From assembly GCA_037893225.1 (NCBI GenBank), contig JAZGUH010000556.1, positions 1,048,001 through 1,112,000 on the forward strand: a stretch of DNA of 64,000 nucleotides. The letters are read 5' to 3'. Under the pieces are notes generated by a model. The model made no database searches, had not been told where the DNA came from, and worked only from the letters and a program-made list of their open reading frames with translations. Below are positions 45,654 to 56,340 of this stretch, piece after piece. Both the position numbers and the translations under genes were made by a program. Position 1 is the first letter of the stretch; each line of letters begins with the position of its first letter. This DNA comes from Hippasteria phrygiana. Taxonomy: Eukaryota > Echinodermata > Asteroidea > Valvatida > Goniasteridae.

Positions 45654-46390
45654 TTAACGGTCCGAAATCCGCCAAAATCCAATACCATGTTGTGTTGTAC
45701 TTTGATGGATTCAGGACTACATTATAATGTACTTTACATGTACATGGAGCTATGATGCCCCAGTTTGTACAAAGAATCTGCCATAGGTATACTGCACAGT
45801 GTTGGACACCTCCCAGTAAAAGTACCACAGGGGTTATAGGGTTAATCTAACTAAAATTTTCCTCTGTTTCAAATAGACCTTCATTGAACACCTCATTCCT
45901 CCAAAACTGACTCGGGCTGAATCAGGATGTGAGCTCATCAGAGTCCTTAAAAATCAGCCGCCATTTTAGTTATAAATTATGGATCGACCCTCTAGAACGT
46001 CATATAAAGACATTGTCGGGCACAAGCTCTGTACAAATTCAGATCTGCAGTTGCATAGTAACTCTGAGCCATCAAGCCTTGAGTTTTATCATAGATAAAA
46101 AAAAAAAACATGACCCTGAATCGTGTATTTATCTGAACATGTGTGCACATGTTATTTGGAAATTCAGGTTTAGCCGTACGTATCTGCATTGGACTTTTTT
46201 ATGGTAAAACGTACAGAGACTGTTGTCAACCGAATTTAAGTCCAGTGCAGACAGCTCGTAAACTTTCCAAATTGTGAAGTATCGATCGTCGGTTGTCAGT
46301 TTATCCCTCCACAGTGGGAACTTTTACAGGGCCAACCGTGTAGCGGAAGAGTTATACGTGCCACACCCCTTCATCTTGTGCTGAAATGTA

Positions 46391-46834
46391 TGTGACCCGC
46401 TCTGGAAAAAGGTATATTATGTCGCAAAATATGAAAAATAAGTTTTATGTATGTTTGGAAAGCCTGCAATGTAAGCTTTTATTTGGTACATGATAGAGCT
46501 CCAAAGCCCTTTCCATTCTGGAGATATCGCGTTTTTGCATATTAATTAGCTCTATGGAGTTCAAATTGCACAACAGAGAAAACAGGCTTTGAAAAAGCTA
46601 ATTCTAATACAATGCAATGGAACAATGCACTCTAAAAAGGTTATTTTTTCACTTCATTCACTGAAATCAACATTGTTGTGCACCAAACCTGAAACTTTAG
46701 ATATTTAAGATGTCATTAAAGACAAAAACAAAAAATACATTTTTATGAAAAATTTTACCCTCTCAATGTTGAAAGGGCCATTACACGTAAATGCATAGCG
46801 CGACTTATATCGCCTTTTTCTGGAGCGGGTCACA
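46391..46834. mobile_element. 444-bp MITE with TGTGACCCGCTC ends
   Basis: Ends TGTGACCCGCTCTGGAAAAA and TTTTTCTGGAGCGGGTCACA, with TA on both sides. TA flanks suggest a Tc1/mariner-type element. Confidence 0.75.
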
Positions 46835-47189
46835 TATACAGATGTAACAAATACGCATCACACTGTGCATAGATGCTCGGAAAACAGAGAGAAAAAAACA
46901 ATCTAGTAGTCTGGTTCCCTGACCATACATTAGACAAAACGGAGCAAGACGTTATAGGGAATTATCAGGTCGGGGAACTAGACTATTTCCAATGATTGTC
47001 GGCCGACAATCGTTGGAAAACGAATAAATTTCCACTTTTCTTGAATACACATACGACAGCACACCAGGTGCCATGATTTCACACGATGCTTGAGACTGCT
47101 ATTTACTTAGTCTATGGTATTTTGTAATAATTCAGTAGTTATTGTTTCTTGATGTTTGGAAATATTGTATACTACATGTACCTTTAATG

Positions 47190-47940
47190 CTGAACTTGGT
47201 TGTGAAATTTATATCAGCTGGCAAAATGCCAAGGTTATGTGGTTTCCTGAACTTGCCTGCACAGATCTGCAGATACACATGTAAATAAATGCCTGTACTT
47301 TTGAAGAGTGACAGAATGTCTTGCCATAATTGAGCTATCGCGATGCATGGAATCGTGTGAAAACCAGCTTGTGAAATTTAACCCAACCATATTAGTCATC
47401 ATTCAATTACAGTATATATCCAAAATCTGAAATAAAGAAAAATGACACCACAAAATTCCATAGGGTTGAGTGAAGGGGGTGGTAACTGTGGTTATAACTC
47501 GGTGACACTGATCCATTAAAGCTCCGCCCTTGACTTTTAAACTTATCGCAGCGTTGTGCGCACATGTACATGTATTCGCATGCTTGTCGGATGCATATGT
47601 CGGACCATAGCGGTTGTAATTGGTCAATCGCTGAAGGGACGGGGCTTAAGGTTCAGTCTATTGACTCACCAACCTGTTCTCAGAACTGGCACAATTTCTT
47701 GCGATTACGTGCTGTTCTTTTACATGTATATTTAAACATTAGCTGAAGGGGGACTCAATTTTTGGAGGACGGAAAGAAAGCAGATTTAATCTGAGAAGAT
47801 TTATTGTTGACATATTTTTGTGAAAGATTTCAGACTTTCTCCAAATATTTTATGTTCTGTTTTAAAACATTGCAAATTTCTCATAATTTAATCCCAGTAA
47901 ATATTGTTTGTCTCAAACCACACATTGACTGTGTATGACA
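47190..47940. other. No gene seen
   Basis: Nothing with splice sites and coding character found; ends where the LINE fragment begins. Confidence 0.3.
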
Positions 47941-48470
47941 CTATTAGATCGGGTGCAGAAGCGAATCGTTAATCTGGTTGGTGAAGATTTGTTCTCATTA
48001 CAACCCTTTCCCACTGTAGGTCTGTAGCTACAGATATTTCCATGGAAATTGCTCCACCCGTCTGTTTAACTTGGTTCCTCCTGTCAGGGTTTTTGAGCAT
48101 TCAACCAGGCTTTCTGCTTCATCTCACCCATACACTCTAGTTGTGCTGAGATGTACAACAAAGAGCTACTTTAAAACCCTCCTGTGCACCTGGCCAAAAT
48201 CGACCCAGTTGTTGTACAGATCAAAACCTATCAAATAACAGATTGAAACACACACAAACTGTGAGAGTTGGTGTTTAGAGTTTTTGATAGGCTGTGATAG
48301 TTATAAGTATAGGAGGGTTAGCTATAATAGCTTTTTTCCATGTGCTGTATCTCGTTGGAACACCTTGGCTAGTGTGTGTTTCCCTCCATTCTATGATCTA
48401 GCTTGTTTTAAGAGGAATATCAATTCCTACTTCCAGCTTTCCTGATATCCCTCCTTTATTTTTTCTTCTT
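47940..48470 (+). pseudogene. LINE reverse transcriptase C-terminal fragment, with a MITE inside
   Basis: The frame DRVQKRIVNLVGEDLFSL at 47951 matches the (L)LDRVQ.R....(V/I)G end of non-LTR reverse transcriptases, then breaks at a stop. Later pieces ('gttcctcctgtcagggttttt', 'ctccattctatgatcta') match 51020-51250. Interrupted by the MITE 48175-48318. Confidence 0.65.
48175..48318. mobile_element. TTAA-type MITE inserted in a LINE fragment
   Basis: TTAA at 48171-48174 and TTAG at the right. Same sequence as 40025-40169. The LINE continues on both sides. Confidence 0.72.
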
Positions 48471-48954
48471 CTAATCCTTTGCGTAGAGTGGCTTTTATAG
48501 CCTTGCTTGGGGTGATGATATGCATTAAAGAAAAAAAGAAGAATTATGCTTTGTCACAGGAACTTGTTTTCCTACCACATCCCCGTGTGTTTGACAAATA
48601 ATACGTCAACTATATATGTGTGTACAGTGCTGGCCTGTGCCTGATGCATCCACACTTCAAAGTCAACTCATTGATCAAACATTAATCCACCCATGGTTAT
48701 GACTGATTAGGTACCTCAGCTGAATACCAGCCCATTCCAAAGGAATAATATTTGTACGATCTTTTAGATTTATGTACACGATCTACAAGTGACAGTGACA
48801 ATTTAATTAAGCTGTCGATTTCTTGGATGCATGAATTGATGATGCCTGCTGGTCGTGCTCGTTCCTGTTGTTTGAACAAAATATAGTAATTTTAGGTCGG
48901 TTGAAATAGAGCCCAACCTTACAGTCATTTGTTCGTTTCCTTTAACGATTACAG

Positions 48955-49035
48955 AAGGAAGTGGATGACTTCGTGCAGACAACGATAGAATATACTACCA
49001 CCACAGCTACTGTACTTCATACAATAGAAAAGGAA
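48955..49035 (+). CDS. Candidate exon of an unidentified gene
   Basis: An open 27-codon stretch (KEVDDFVQTTIEYTTTTATV...) lies between a TTACAG acceptor and a GTAAGT donor, phase 0 at both ends. It has no recognised domain and no partner exon was found. A foldback element starts about 11 bases past the donor. It may be chance. Confidence 0.25.
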
Positions 49036-49046
49036 GTAAGTATATG

Positions 49047-49340
49047 AGAGAGACTGGGATTGCGGGTAAACACCATGTGAAATAAATCTCTTCTAGGAAG
49101 AAGTGTGGTTCTTAAAAGAACCGGGATGAGTGTGCTCTGTCCGTCCTTAGGAGTGTGAGGACGGACAGAGCACACTGTCCGAGATGAGTGTGCTCTGTCC
49201 ATCCTTAGGAGTGTGAGGACGGACAGAGCGCACTGTCCGAAACGTCAAGTTACACACTCATCCCGGTTCTTTTGAGAACTACACTTCTTCCTAGAAGAGA
49301 TTTATTTCACATGGTGTTACCCGCAATCCCAGTCTCGCTC
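49047..49340. mobile_element. Foldback element with nested palindromes
   Basis: Arms of about 88 bases (49047-49133 and 49253-49340) from 'gagagagactgggattgcgg' inward. The centre holds two tandem copies of a smaller palindrome 'tgctctgtccgtcctt' / 'aggacggacagagca'. Confidence 0.85.
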
Positions 49341-49811
49341 TTATCGCACCCACCATGCAAAGCTTCAAATCGTATCTAAGTAAGTACATTTTGTATGTGT
49401 TTGTTACTGAGCGGTTGGCACTTTGTAAATCAATTCAAATTATAACTGTATATTATTCTTTCTTGTTGGCAGTATGATTCTGTCCTTGTTTTATTATATT
49501 TATTTTTTTTAATAAATACCATTTTGGTATTTTAGGAGTATTTTATATTTAAGATTTAAAATTGCAAGCTTTTAAAAAAAAAACTCAAATTAAATTATTT
49601 TTGCATTCCTCAAGCACAGTTATTTGTTTTTGTTTTTCATTTTTATTTTAGTTACTTAAATTTTTTTCTGAGTAATGAAACCAAGGATTCCACAAAAGCG
49701 CATATCGCGCTGTAGCTCAAAAGCCTGAAGCGTTTGGAGGAAAACCCCCAGAATGATATTCTGGGGGGGGGGGGGGAGCCCACAGAATCAGGCAGGTACT
49801 GAAAATCTCAC

Positions 49812-49885
49812 ATGTCGGCCCGGGTGGGATTTGAACCCGGGTCACAGTGGTGGAAGGCGAGGAAAGCACCACTCGGTCAACCTGA
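49812..49885 (-). repeat. tRNA-like sequence
   Basis: On the minus strand: GTTGACCGAGTGGTGC then GGGTTCAAATCCC (B box). The layout recalls Ser/Leu tRNA, but stems are incomplete. Confidence 0.4.
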
Positions 49886-50258
49886 CTGTTGACAACAGGG
49901 CTTGAATTTTTGTGAAAATTTGGTAGTCCAGAGGGCCAGTCCAGTAGCTCAACAAACCTACTAGATCAAAAGAAGTTTCCAAGATCGGCACATAAGAATA
50001 ATAATAATAAGAAGAAAAATAATAATAAAATGAATAAATAAATAAATAAAAACCACACCCAAAAACCCAAATATGAATATGAACCACATTTTAAGCCTAT
50101 GTATCACTAAGCACAACTGAAATGCACTGATGAGAGTGTTAACCCTAACCCTCCAGGGTGTGTGGAAATTCGTATTGATATTTAAGGTATAAAATATTTC
50201 CATTTTGCCAGCACATTTGTTTGTTATTGTTGACAAAATGAGACCGTCCTCTCTTTAA

Positions 50259-50468
50259 CCCCTCGCGTACGGATGACGCCATGGCGTCAAAAAAAAAGTG
50301 CCACCAGGCCGGAAGACGCCATTTGCCGCCGTTTGTGCAGTTTCAATCCATTGTTAGATTATTGTTTATGTTACGTTTGACTGCACAAACACATTGTGAG
50401 CGGTTCGCTTGGCTGCCAGAACCGCCGCGACACCCCGACGTCTCCCGTAAAATAATGTGCTCAAGGGG
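50259..50468. mobile_element. TTAA-flanked MITE, CCCCTTG family, copy 3
   Basis: TTAA at 50255-50258 and 50469-50472; starts CCCCTCGCGTACGGATGACG and ends GTGCTCAAGGGG. Confidence 0.72.
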
Positions 50469-50582
50469 TTAATATTCCAGCATTAATTTGCTTTGTTGCT
50501 GTAGCTCCATGTACACAGAGAGGGTGCCGGGGAAGCGAGTTTTTTCCAATCGGACAAGAATTCTATTTGTAAATTGTCATGT

Positions 50583-50603
50583 CTCGGTCTTGGTCTTGGT
50601 CTT

Positions 50604-50638
<35 letters not shown>

Positions 50639-50695
50639 TGATCTTGGTCTCAGTCTTAGTCTTGATCTTGGTCTCAGTCTTAGTCTTAGTCTCTT
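50583..50695. repeat. Degenerate 6-bp satellite (ggtctc/t)n
   Basis: Repeats of 'ggtctt', 'ggtctc' and 'agtctt'. The open frame over it is spurious. Confidence 0.85.
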
Positions 50696-50821
50696 TTTGT
50701 CTTGTTTTGTCTAAGGGGTGACTATTTTTATACTGTAGGAAGGACAGCAATTTAGATAAATTAATTTAATTTGCTGTCCATCTTACAGTATGGAACAAGT
50801 GTAGATACCTCCTGATGCTAT

Positions 50822-51310
50822 CCTCTTATGGAGTACTGTTCCCATATCTGGGCTGGTACTTCTGCTTCTCACTTAAATTTATTAGACAGAGTACAGAAGC
50901 GCATTGTTAATTTGGTTGGAGAAGAGTTGGGCTCATCCTTACAATCACTCTCTCACCGGAGATCTGTTGCTACACTTAATAGTCAGTTCTGGGCATTTTC
51001 ATGGTAAATGTACCACCGGCTTGTCCAGCTTGGTTCCTCCAGTTAGGGTGTTTGAGCGTGAAACTTGGCTTTCTGCCCGTTCCCACCAATCATACTCTAT
51101 AGCTGTACCTAGAACAAAAAGCTATGCAATAGCTTTTTCCCTTGTTCTGTATCTGTATGGAATTCTTTGCCTGGTGCATGTTTCCCTTCATCTTACAATT
51201 TTTCCTGCTTCAAGAGGAATCTTAATTCCTACCTCTTGTATCTTTGATTCTTTTTTTCCTTTTGTAGCTCCATACCTCGAGTGGCTTTTAGCCTTATTTG
51301 GGGCGAACTT
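50822..51310 (+). pseudogene. LINE reverse transcriptase C-terminal fragment
   Basis: From 50822 the frame reads PLMEYCSHIWAGTSASHLNL then LDRVQKRIVNLVGEELGSSL and QSLSHRRSVA, matching the conserved tail of non-LTR reverse transcriptases of the Jockey/RTE type, then stops at 51005. The rest continues in shifted frames to about 51310. A dead copy. Confidence 0.8.
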
Positions 51311-51437
51311 GCCTATAAAAAAAAAAATTTGGGTTAAGGTTACAGGAAACATTAACAGAAAACCTTTTATCTCATGAGCTCCAATGGAACTCAATTAAAC
51401 CATGTTAGTCCCGATATTGAAAAAAAAATCCCAAGGT

Positions 51438-52267
51438 TAGGGGAGATGGGGGTTAGTTGGAACCAGGGTTGATAAAAATCAGATTTTAAAAATTTAAATC
51501 GCATTTTTTAAATTTAAATCGATTTAATTTCTTTTTACCATTGGCATAAAACATTTGTTTCAAATAAGTCAATGTAAATGACCATCATTGAAAGTCAAGT
51601 GTAACCACACACAAATGTTCATGAAATCAGTACTGAAATCCCTTTCATTGATCATATTCTTTTCTAGAATACAAAGTTTGTCTTAAAATCTCTGTTACAG
51701 CATCACCATCATACTACACATTTCTCATCCAAGTTGATAACAGGAGGGGGTCAGGTCAGGTCGGGGAAGGGGGGGGGGGTATCAATTGATAGGCGCATTA
51801 CAACATGCATGAGTTATTTAAACCTATATGAGAGGAATACTGTATCATACATGTAGGTAGTACATTACACACACACAATGTACTTCAGAATCATGCATTG
51901 TACACAAGATAAATGTAGTACACTGTTTCAGGAAACTGGCCTTATACATCCCTTTAGAGTGAGTATAAGCGATTTAAAGTTAATGACAGTCAGGTTGAAA
52001 TAACAGAAATTGTTTTCAAATACAAAAAATAACAGAAATTAATTAAAATTAATTAAAATTGTGATTTTTATTAGTGATTTTTTTTTTCAAGTGATTTATT
52101 CTCATGATTGAAATCAATGATTGAAATCGAGTGATTTAAATCAAACAACCCTGGTTGGAACACTGGGTAAGTTGAAACATTGAGATTTTGTTTTCCATAG
52201 CTAGCTGTGGAAAAAAATCTCAATGTTTCAACTCACCCAGTGTTCCAACTAACCCCCATCTCCCCTA
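51438..52267. mobile_element. Palindromic TA-flanked element split by a hAT MITE
   Basis: 'ggggagatgggggttagttg' at the left is inverted at the right end, and 'gttgaaacattgagattt' is inverted around a short centre near 52197. Without the hAT insertion it is about 140 bases and almost fully palindromic. TA at both ends. Confidence 0.75.
51464..52153. mobile_element. hAT-type MITE, CAGGGTTG family, copy 3
   Basis: CAGGGTTG...CAACCCTG with a perfect 8-bp target duplication, gttggaac, at 51456-51463 and 52154-52161. This fixes the family as hAT. Confidence 0.88.
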
Positions 52268-52268
52268 G

Positions 52269-52449
52269 AGCATCATTTAGAATTAGGGTAAAAGATCTGA
52301 AGTTCAGGGTGGAGATGAATTGTACCAGGTCATGGTACCAGCCTGACATTTTCACCAAAATGTTCACTTTGATCTTTGGTTGTGTTATCATAGCGGCATT
52401 TTGTCAGTCAGCGTACATTGTATCATTGTCCGGCGAATATTATCAGTAG
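52269..52449 (+). other. Open frame with a membrane-helix-like segment, status unclear
   Basis: Right after the palindromic element ending near 52268, a frame reads RVKDLKFRVEMNCTRSWY then FTKMFTLIFGCVIIAAFCQS and stops at TAG. It has an acceptor-like CCCCTAG at its left edge (made by the transposon) and a weak CAGTAGAT at its right. I do not recognise it. Confidence 0.15.
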
Positions 52450-52659
52450 ATTTTGTTTGGTTGCTGCCAAACTTGACCCAGAAATTTGTCATTGATTTCC
52501 TGGGAGAGTCTTAAATTTTCATTGGCCAGGAAATGAAGTTCATCGTCAAGTTATACGCATGCTTGTTTATGGGGTCGCCAAATTGAAATATTTTATGACT
52601 TGTTTGCAATTAACCTGGGAGTAAATATTATAATTATTATTTATAGCAATAATAATGAT

Positions 52660-52818
52660 AATAAATATGTGCTGGGCCGGTTTTAAACGTACGTTTAAAA
52701 CCGCCTTGGGCCTGGGCGCTTGATAATGACCCGAGCCGAAGGTTAGGGTCATTATCAGCGTCCAGGCCCCAAGGCGGTTTTAAATGTACGTTTAAAACCG
52801 GCCCAGCACATATTTATT
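52660..52818. repeat. Long palindrome, about 70-bp arms
   Basis: 'aataaatatgtgctgggccg' is inverted at the right edge. Each arm also contains the smaller palindrome TTTAAACGTACGTTTAAA or its variant. Confidence 0.85.
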
Positions 52819-53314
52819 CCCATTCATAAAATGCCTTTTTGTATAATTAAGCAAAAACCACCTAAAATTATAAATTTCCAATGATTTTGTTCAGTTTGTT
52901 TTACTTTGGTTTGTAAAACACCCCTTCAGCTATTTAATGGTTCGTGCCACGCGCGAGTAGTGCTAAACATTTCCTTATATGGAAATTGACGCTCGCGCGA
53001 CGCGCTCGCCAGGTGGTGCAGAACGCAGCAGTGCCGGTGTAGTGTGAAATTATGGACTCTAAATACGGACGTATCGGTAGTATTGCGCTTGCGTTATTAG
53101 GAGAGTGACTGGTCGCTCGAGTGTTCAACCAATAAAATGGACCATATTTTGTAGGACTCTACATTTCGTGTGACACCGGGAGAAAATGTTTAAAACTGCG
53201 CCGTGCTTAAACAACTTCCAGCCGTGTTTAAACAACCGTTTAAACACACCCACGTGGCAGGTTTTCGACCAATAGGGATAGTGAAACTCGCTAAGGCATT
53301 TATGAATAGATTTG

Positions 53315-54264
53315 ATTTCCTTTTAGTTTCATTGGGAGTGTCATTATTCTCGCTGCAATTGACTTGAGGGGTGTTGTTAATGATGTACATGTACGGTTAG
53401 CCAATGTTGCAATCAGATACACATTCAGGCTTGTACAGCAATCATTTTTAAAATCATTATAGGGTATATGTGATCAACTTCGGTTGAAGCATGGTTGAAG
53501 TGACTGATGGGTCCTCCGTACATTTTTGTGTACAGTATGCTTGCACAATCACATACTCCAGTGAAGTACAAACCTGCTATTTCATCAAACTAGATCCTCA
53601 TTTCGAAGAGTGTGTGTTTGCTTTGTATTCGACCACTTTAAATTGCAATATTCGGCCACTTGATGAGACTGGGAAAATGTTTGAAGAGAAAATGTGACCC
53701 AACCGAACAAAATGAGTCACAAGTTTCCAGAGCTGCGTACGCGTGTGTGTGTTTTTGAGTAATACAGGTCCTTGTGGAAATCAATAGGAACTGTCAAGGT
53801 TTGCACCCACATAATGTCCATATTCATCAGGATGTCAAACTGAGTGATATATCAAAATGAAGAGCCAAGTGTGCCCTTTCTAATGGAAAACTAACGAGTA
53901 AAATAAAATGCGTTTTTTTACGGGAGACGTCGGGGTGCCACGGCGGCTCTGGCAGCCAAGTGAAACGGCCACAATGTGTTTGTGCAGTCAAGCATAATAC
54001 ATCACAATAATCCAACAATGGATTGAAACTGCACAAACAGCGGCCAATGGCGTCATCCGGCCTGTTGGCACTGTTTAATCCAACAATGGATTGAAACTGC
54101 ACAAACAGAGGTCAATGGCTTCATCCGGCCTGGTGGCACTGTCTTTTTTGCGCCATGGTGGCGTCATCCGTACGCAAGGGGTTAAAGGTGACTTAGTAGC
54201 ATTTGTTTGCTAAATTCACAAAACTCAATACATGTTGTAGAGGCCTTTTCACACTAGACAAATT
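53315..54264. repeat. Duplicated block X, copy 1 (upstream of gene B)
   Basis: Matches 60931-61629 closely except for a TTAA-type MITE at 53913-54181 present only here. In this copy the block lies about 2 kb upstream of gene B exon 1; in the other it touches module 2. Confidence 0.88.
53913..54181 (-). mobile_element. TTAA-flanked MITE, CCCCTTG family, copy 4
   Basis: Reverse orientation, ends ACGCAAGGGG with TTAA at 54182-54185. Contains an internal tandem repeat of about 65 bases ('aatccaacaatggattgaaa'). Absent from the duplicate, which reads CCTTAAACG at this point. Confidence 0.72.
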
Positions 54265-54432
54265 TCGGGGGTTGATGTAGGGTTGAAAACAAGTGACGTT
54301 TCACACTTGCACTAGTTTTCAATCGGACCCCAGGCCAACCCTATGCCAACCCAACCATGACGCTATGATAACACGACCACGACGGTTGAGATTTTTAGCC
54401 TTGTTTGGGGGTCGGGTGGGGGACTTGCATTA

Positions 54433-54575
54433 TCCCTAAACCCTCCAGGGCATGTTTGCTAGAACCCTGCCGGACACATCAGATTGCATACTTTGTCACA
54501 TTGACTTGTGTGGAGAGTCCAGCAAAGTGGAGCTGTCAGCACAGATGCACTGTGCTGCGTCTGGCAGGGTTAGGG
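54433..54575. mobile_element. TTAA-type MITE, CCCTAACCCTCC family, copy 2
   Basis: Close copy of 23544-23685 ('gcatcagattgcatactttg' type core). TTAA at the right, TTAT at the left. Confidence 0.68.
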
Positions 54576-54670
54576 TTAAAAACAAAATCAAATCAAGAAA
54601 ATTCCAGTGCATGGTTCAGCTCGTACTGACCAAAACCTTAAGGTTTATCTTACATGTAGGTATAGATTAA

Positions 54671-54880
54671 CCCTAACTACCCCAAGCCTTGCAAACCCCA
54701 ACAGCAGGTTTTGTCAAGTTTTGATGGGTTCAGTACTGCAGGGCCTTGGCACCATTACTTTACATGGAGCTATGATGCCCCAATTTGTCTAAGTCCAAAG
54801 AATGTGCCAGTATACTGCACAGTGTTGGATTTTGACAGGTTCAGGAAGCTTCCTAGTAAAAATGCGTGGGGGGTTCAGGG
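54671..54880. mobile_element. TTAA-flanked MITE, 'ctaccccaagcc' family, copy 2
   Basis: TTAA at 54667-54670 and 54881-54884; starts CCCTAACTACCCCAAGCC and ends GGGGGGTTCAGGG. Confidence 0.68.
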
Positions 54881-55044
54881 TTAACGACTGATTGAGAGGA
54901 TGTCACATGTCAAAGTTGGTCTCAACAACAACAATAGTGCCAGACTGTGCCATTTCGATGCTATCTCTTAATCTTTGTGGATCAAGTTGAAGTTGGTTTA
55001 AGTAGGGCGTGTATGACATTTGATGTTTGTGATGTACCCAAAAC

Positions 55045-55173
55045 GTGCCACGCAATGCACTCACGGTCATTCGGCATGCTGGTGGTGTCTGTGAAAGGAC
55101 ACTTGCTGCGAGGATATTCTTTGGGAATAATCTTCATATCGCTGACTGCTGCGGCCTGGGCTATCAGTCTGTG
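55045..55173 (+). CDS. Candidate exon with one membrane helix, unidentified
   Basis: An open frame with ATGs at 55055 and 55076 encodes KGHLLRGYSLGIIFISLTAA then WAISLW, ending at a possible GTAAAT donor (about 55172). A short basic stretch then a single helix recalls small respiratory-chain subunits such as COX6C, but the match is too weak to name and no next exon was found. Confidence 0.18.
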
Positions 55174-55958
55174 GTAAATTCTTTTGACATTGGTAAGTTC
55201 CTGCAAAAGTCACAGATTTTTTTAGAGCAGGAATTCGTAGGTCCTTGAAATTTGTGAATAAGGCCATGGAATATTGCTTGTCTGTACTTCCTATCCATAT
55301 GCACGTGGCTCACTGAGAGAAATTTTATTGGACGTCTGTGAAATTAGTTAGATCGGTAACTATTGTGTAAATATTTATACTAAAGCCCTGTCCGCACTGG
55401 ACTTTTTTTGTCAAAACTTACCGAGCCAATGGTTACTTTTCCATTTCAAGTCAGTGTGAACAACCTGGGAAATTATGTTGTATTTTGATGGGTTCAGGAC
55501 TGTATAGAGCCCTGGCACCATTACTTGGGGCTGTGACGCCCAATTTGTCTAAGTACAAAGAATGTGCCATACATTGAGGTTTACTACAGTGTTGGATTTT
55601 GACAGATTGAGGGTACTTCCCACTAAAAGTGCCACAGAGCTTACGGTTAAAGTTAAATAGTCGAATATAATAATCTGCACGACCATCCGCTGAAATTGTG
55701 CCTTTTTTTCTGAAAATCATTGGCAGAAAACTATGCTTGAGATCCAGTTTCCAGCGGTCCGACTTTTCCCAAACCAAACTTTCATTCCCCAAAATTATTT
55801 CCATCCGATGATTTTTCAGACAAATGCTGCATTTTCGAGGGATGGTTGTGTTCGTTTTTATGTTCTGCTTTGGAATGATCTTTGCAGCCATACTAATTGG
55901 AGAACGAATGCTTTGTGTATTACCCATTTGTGTGCCTCGAAAGCAATGATCCCTTTAG

Positions 55959-56198
55959 CCCCTTGAACTGGGTTATTTATAATGAGGCGCCCAGGTGCTG
56001 GGCTGGCTTGTGCAGCCAAGCGTAACATACACAATAATCCAACAATGGATTGAAAATGCAGAGATTGCGTGTATAGACGTCATCTGGCCAGGTGGTAATT
56101 TTTAGCTGTTTCGGCACTCCAGCCGAAACAGCTCTTGCTTTCGTTAAGATTTTTATATTTTTTTTTTACGTGTATAGGCGTCATCTGTCTTCAAGGGG
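55959..56198 (-). mobile_element. TTAA-type MITE, CCCCTTG family, copy 5, interrupted
   Basis: Reverse copy, ends CCCCTTGAACTGGG and TTCAAGGGG. Interrupted at about 56103-56165 by 'agctgtttcggcactccagc', a hairpin end also seen near 42597. It ends only about 53 bases before gene B exon 1. Confidence 0.6.
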
Positions 56199-56271
56199 TT
56201 TATAAATTTGTGAGGTGTTTTAAAAGTTATTTCTTCCATTTGCCGTCCTAGGTGTACGTCGCTGTTTAAGA

Positions 56272-56340
56272 ATGGCTACCAGATTCACATCTTTCGTATT
56301 CATCTTAGCGGCAGTTTTCCTCGCAGCCTCGGCTCAAGAT
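56272..56340 (+). CDS. Gene B exon 1: start codon and signal peptide
   Basis: 23 codons: MATRFTSFVFILAAV then FLAASAQD, a clear signal peptide. Donor GTAAGT in phase 0. A CCTAG acceptor ends at 56251, so the exon probably starts at 56252 with 20 bases of 5' UTR, mirroring gene A exon 1. Confidence 0.82.

Noticed and set aside
52207..52268. ATG-started N-terminus of the 80-codon frame at 52207-52449
   Set aside because: This part is the right arm of the palindromic transposon.
55451..55927. 158-codon minus-strand frame
   Set aside because: Its C-terminal part is a MITE relative; the rest has no recognised domain.
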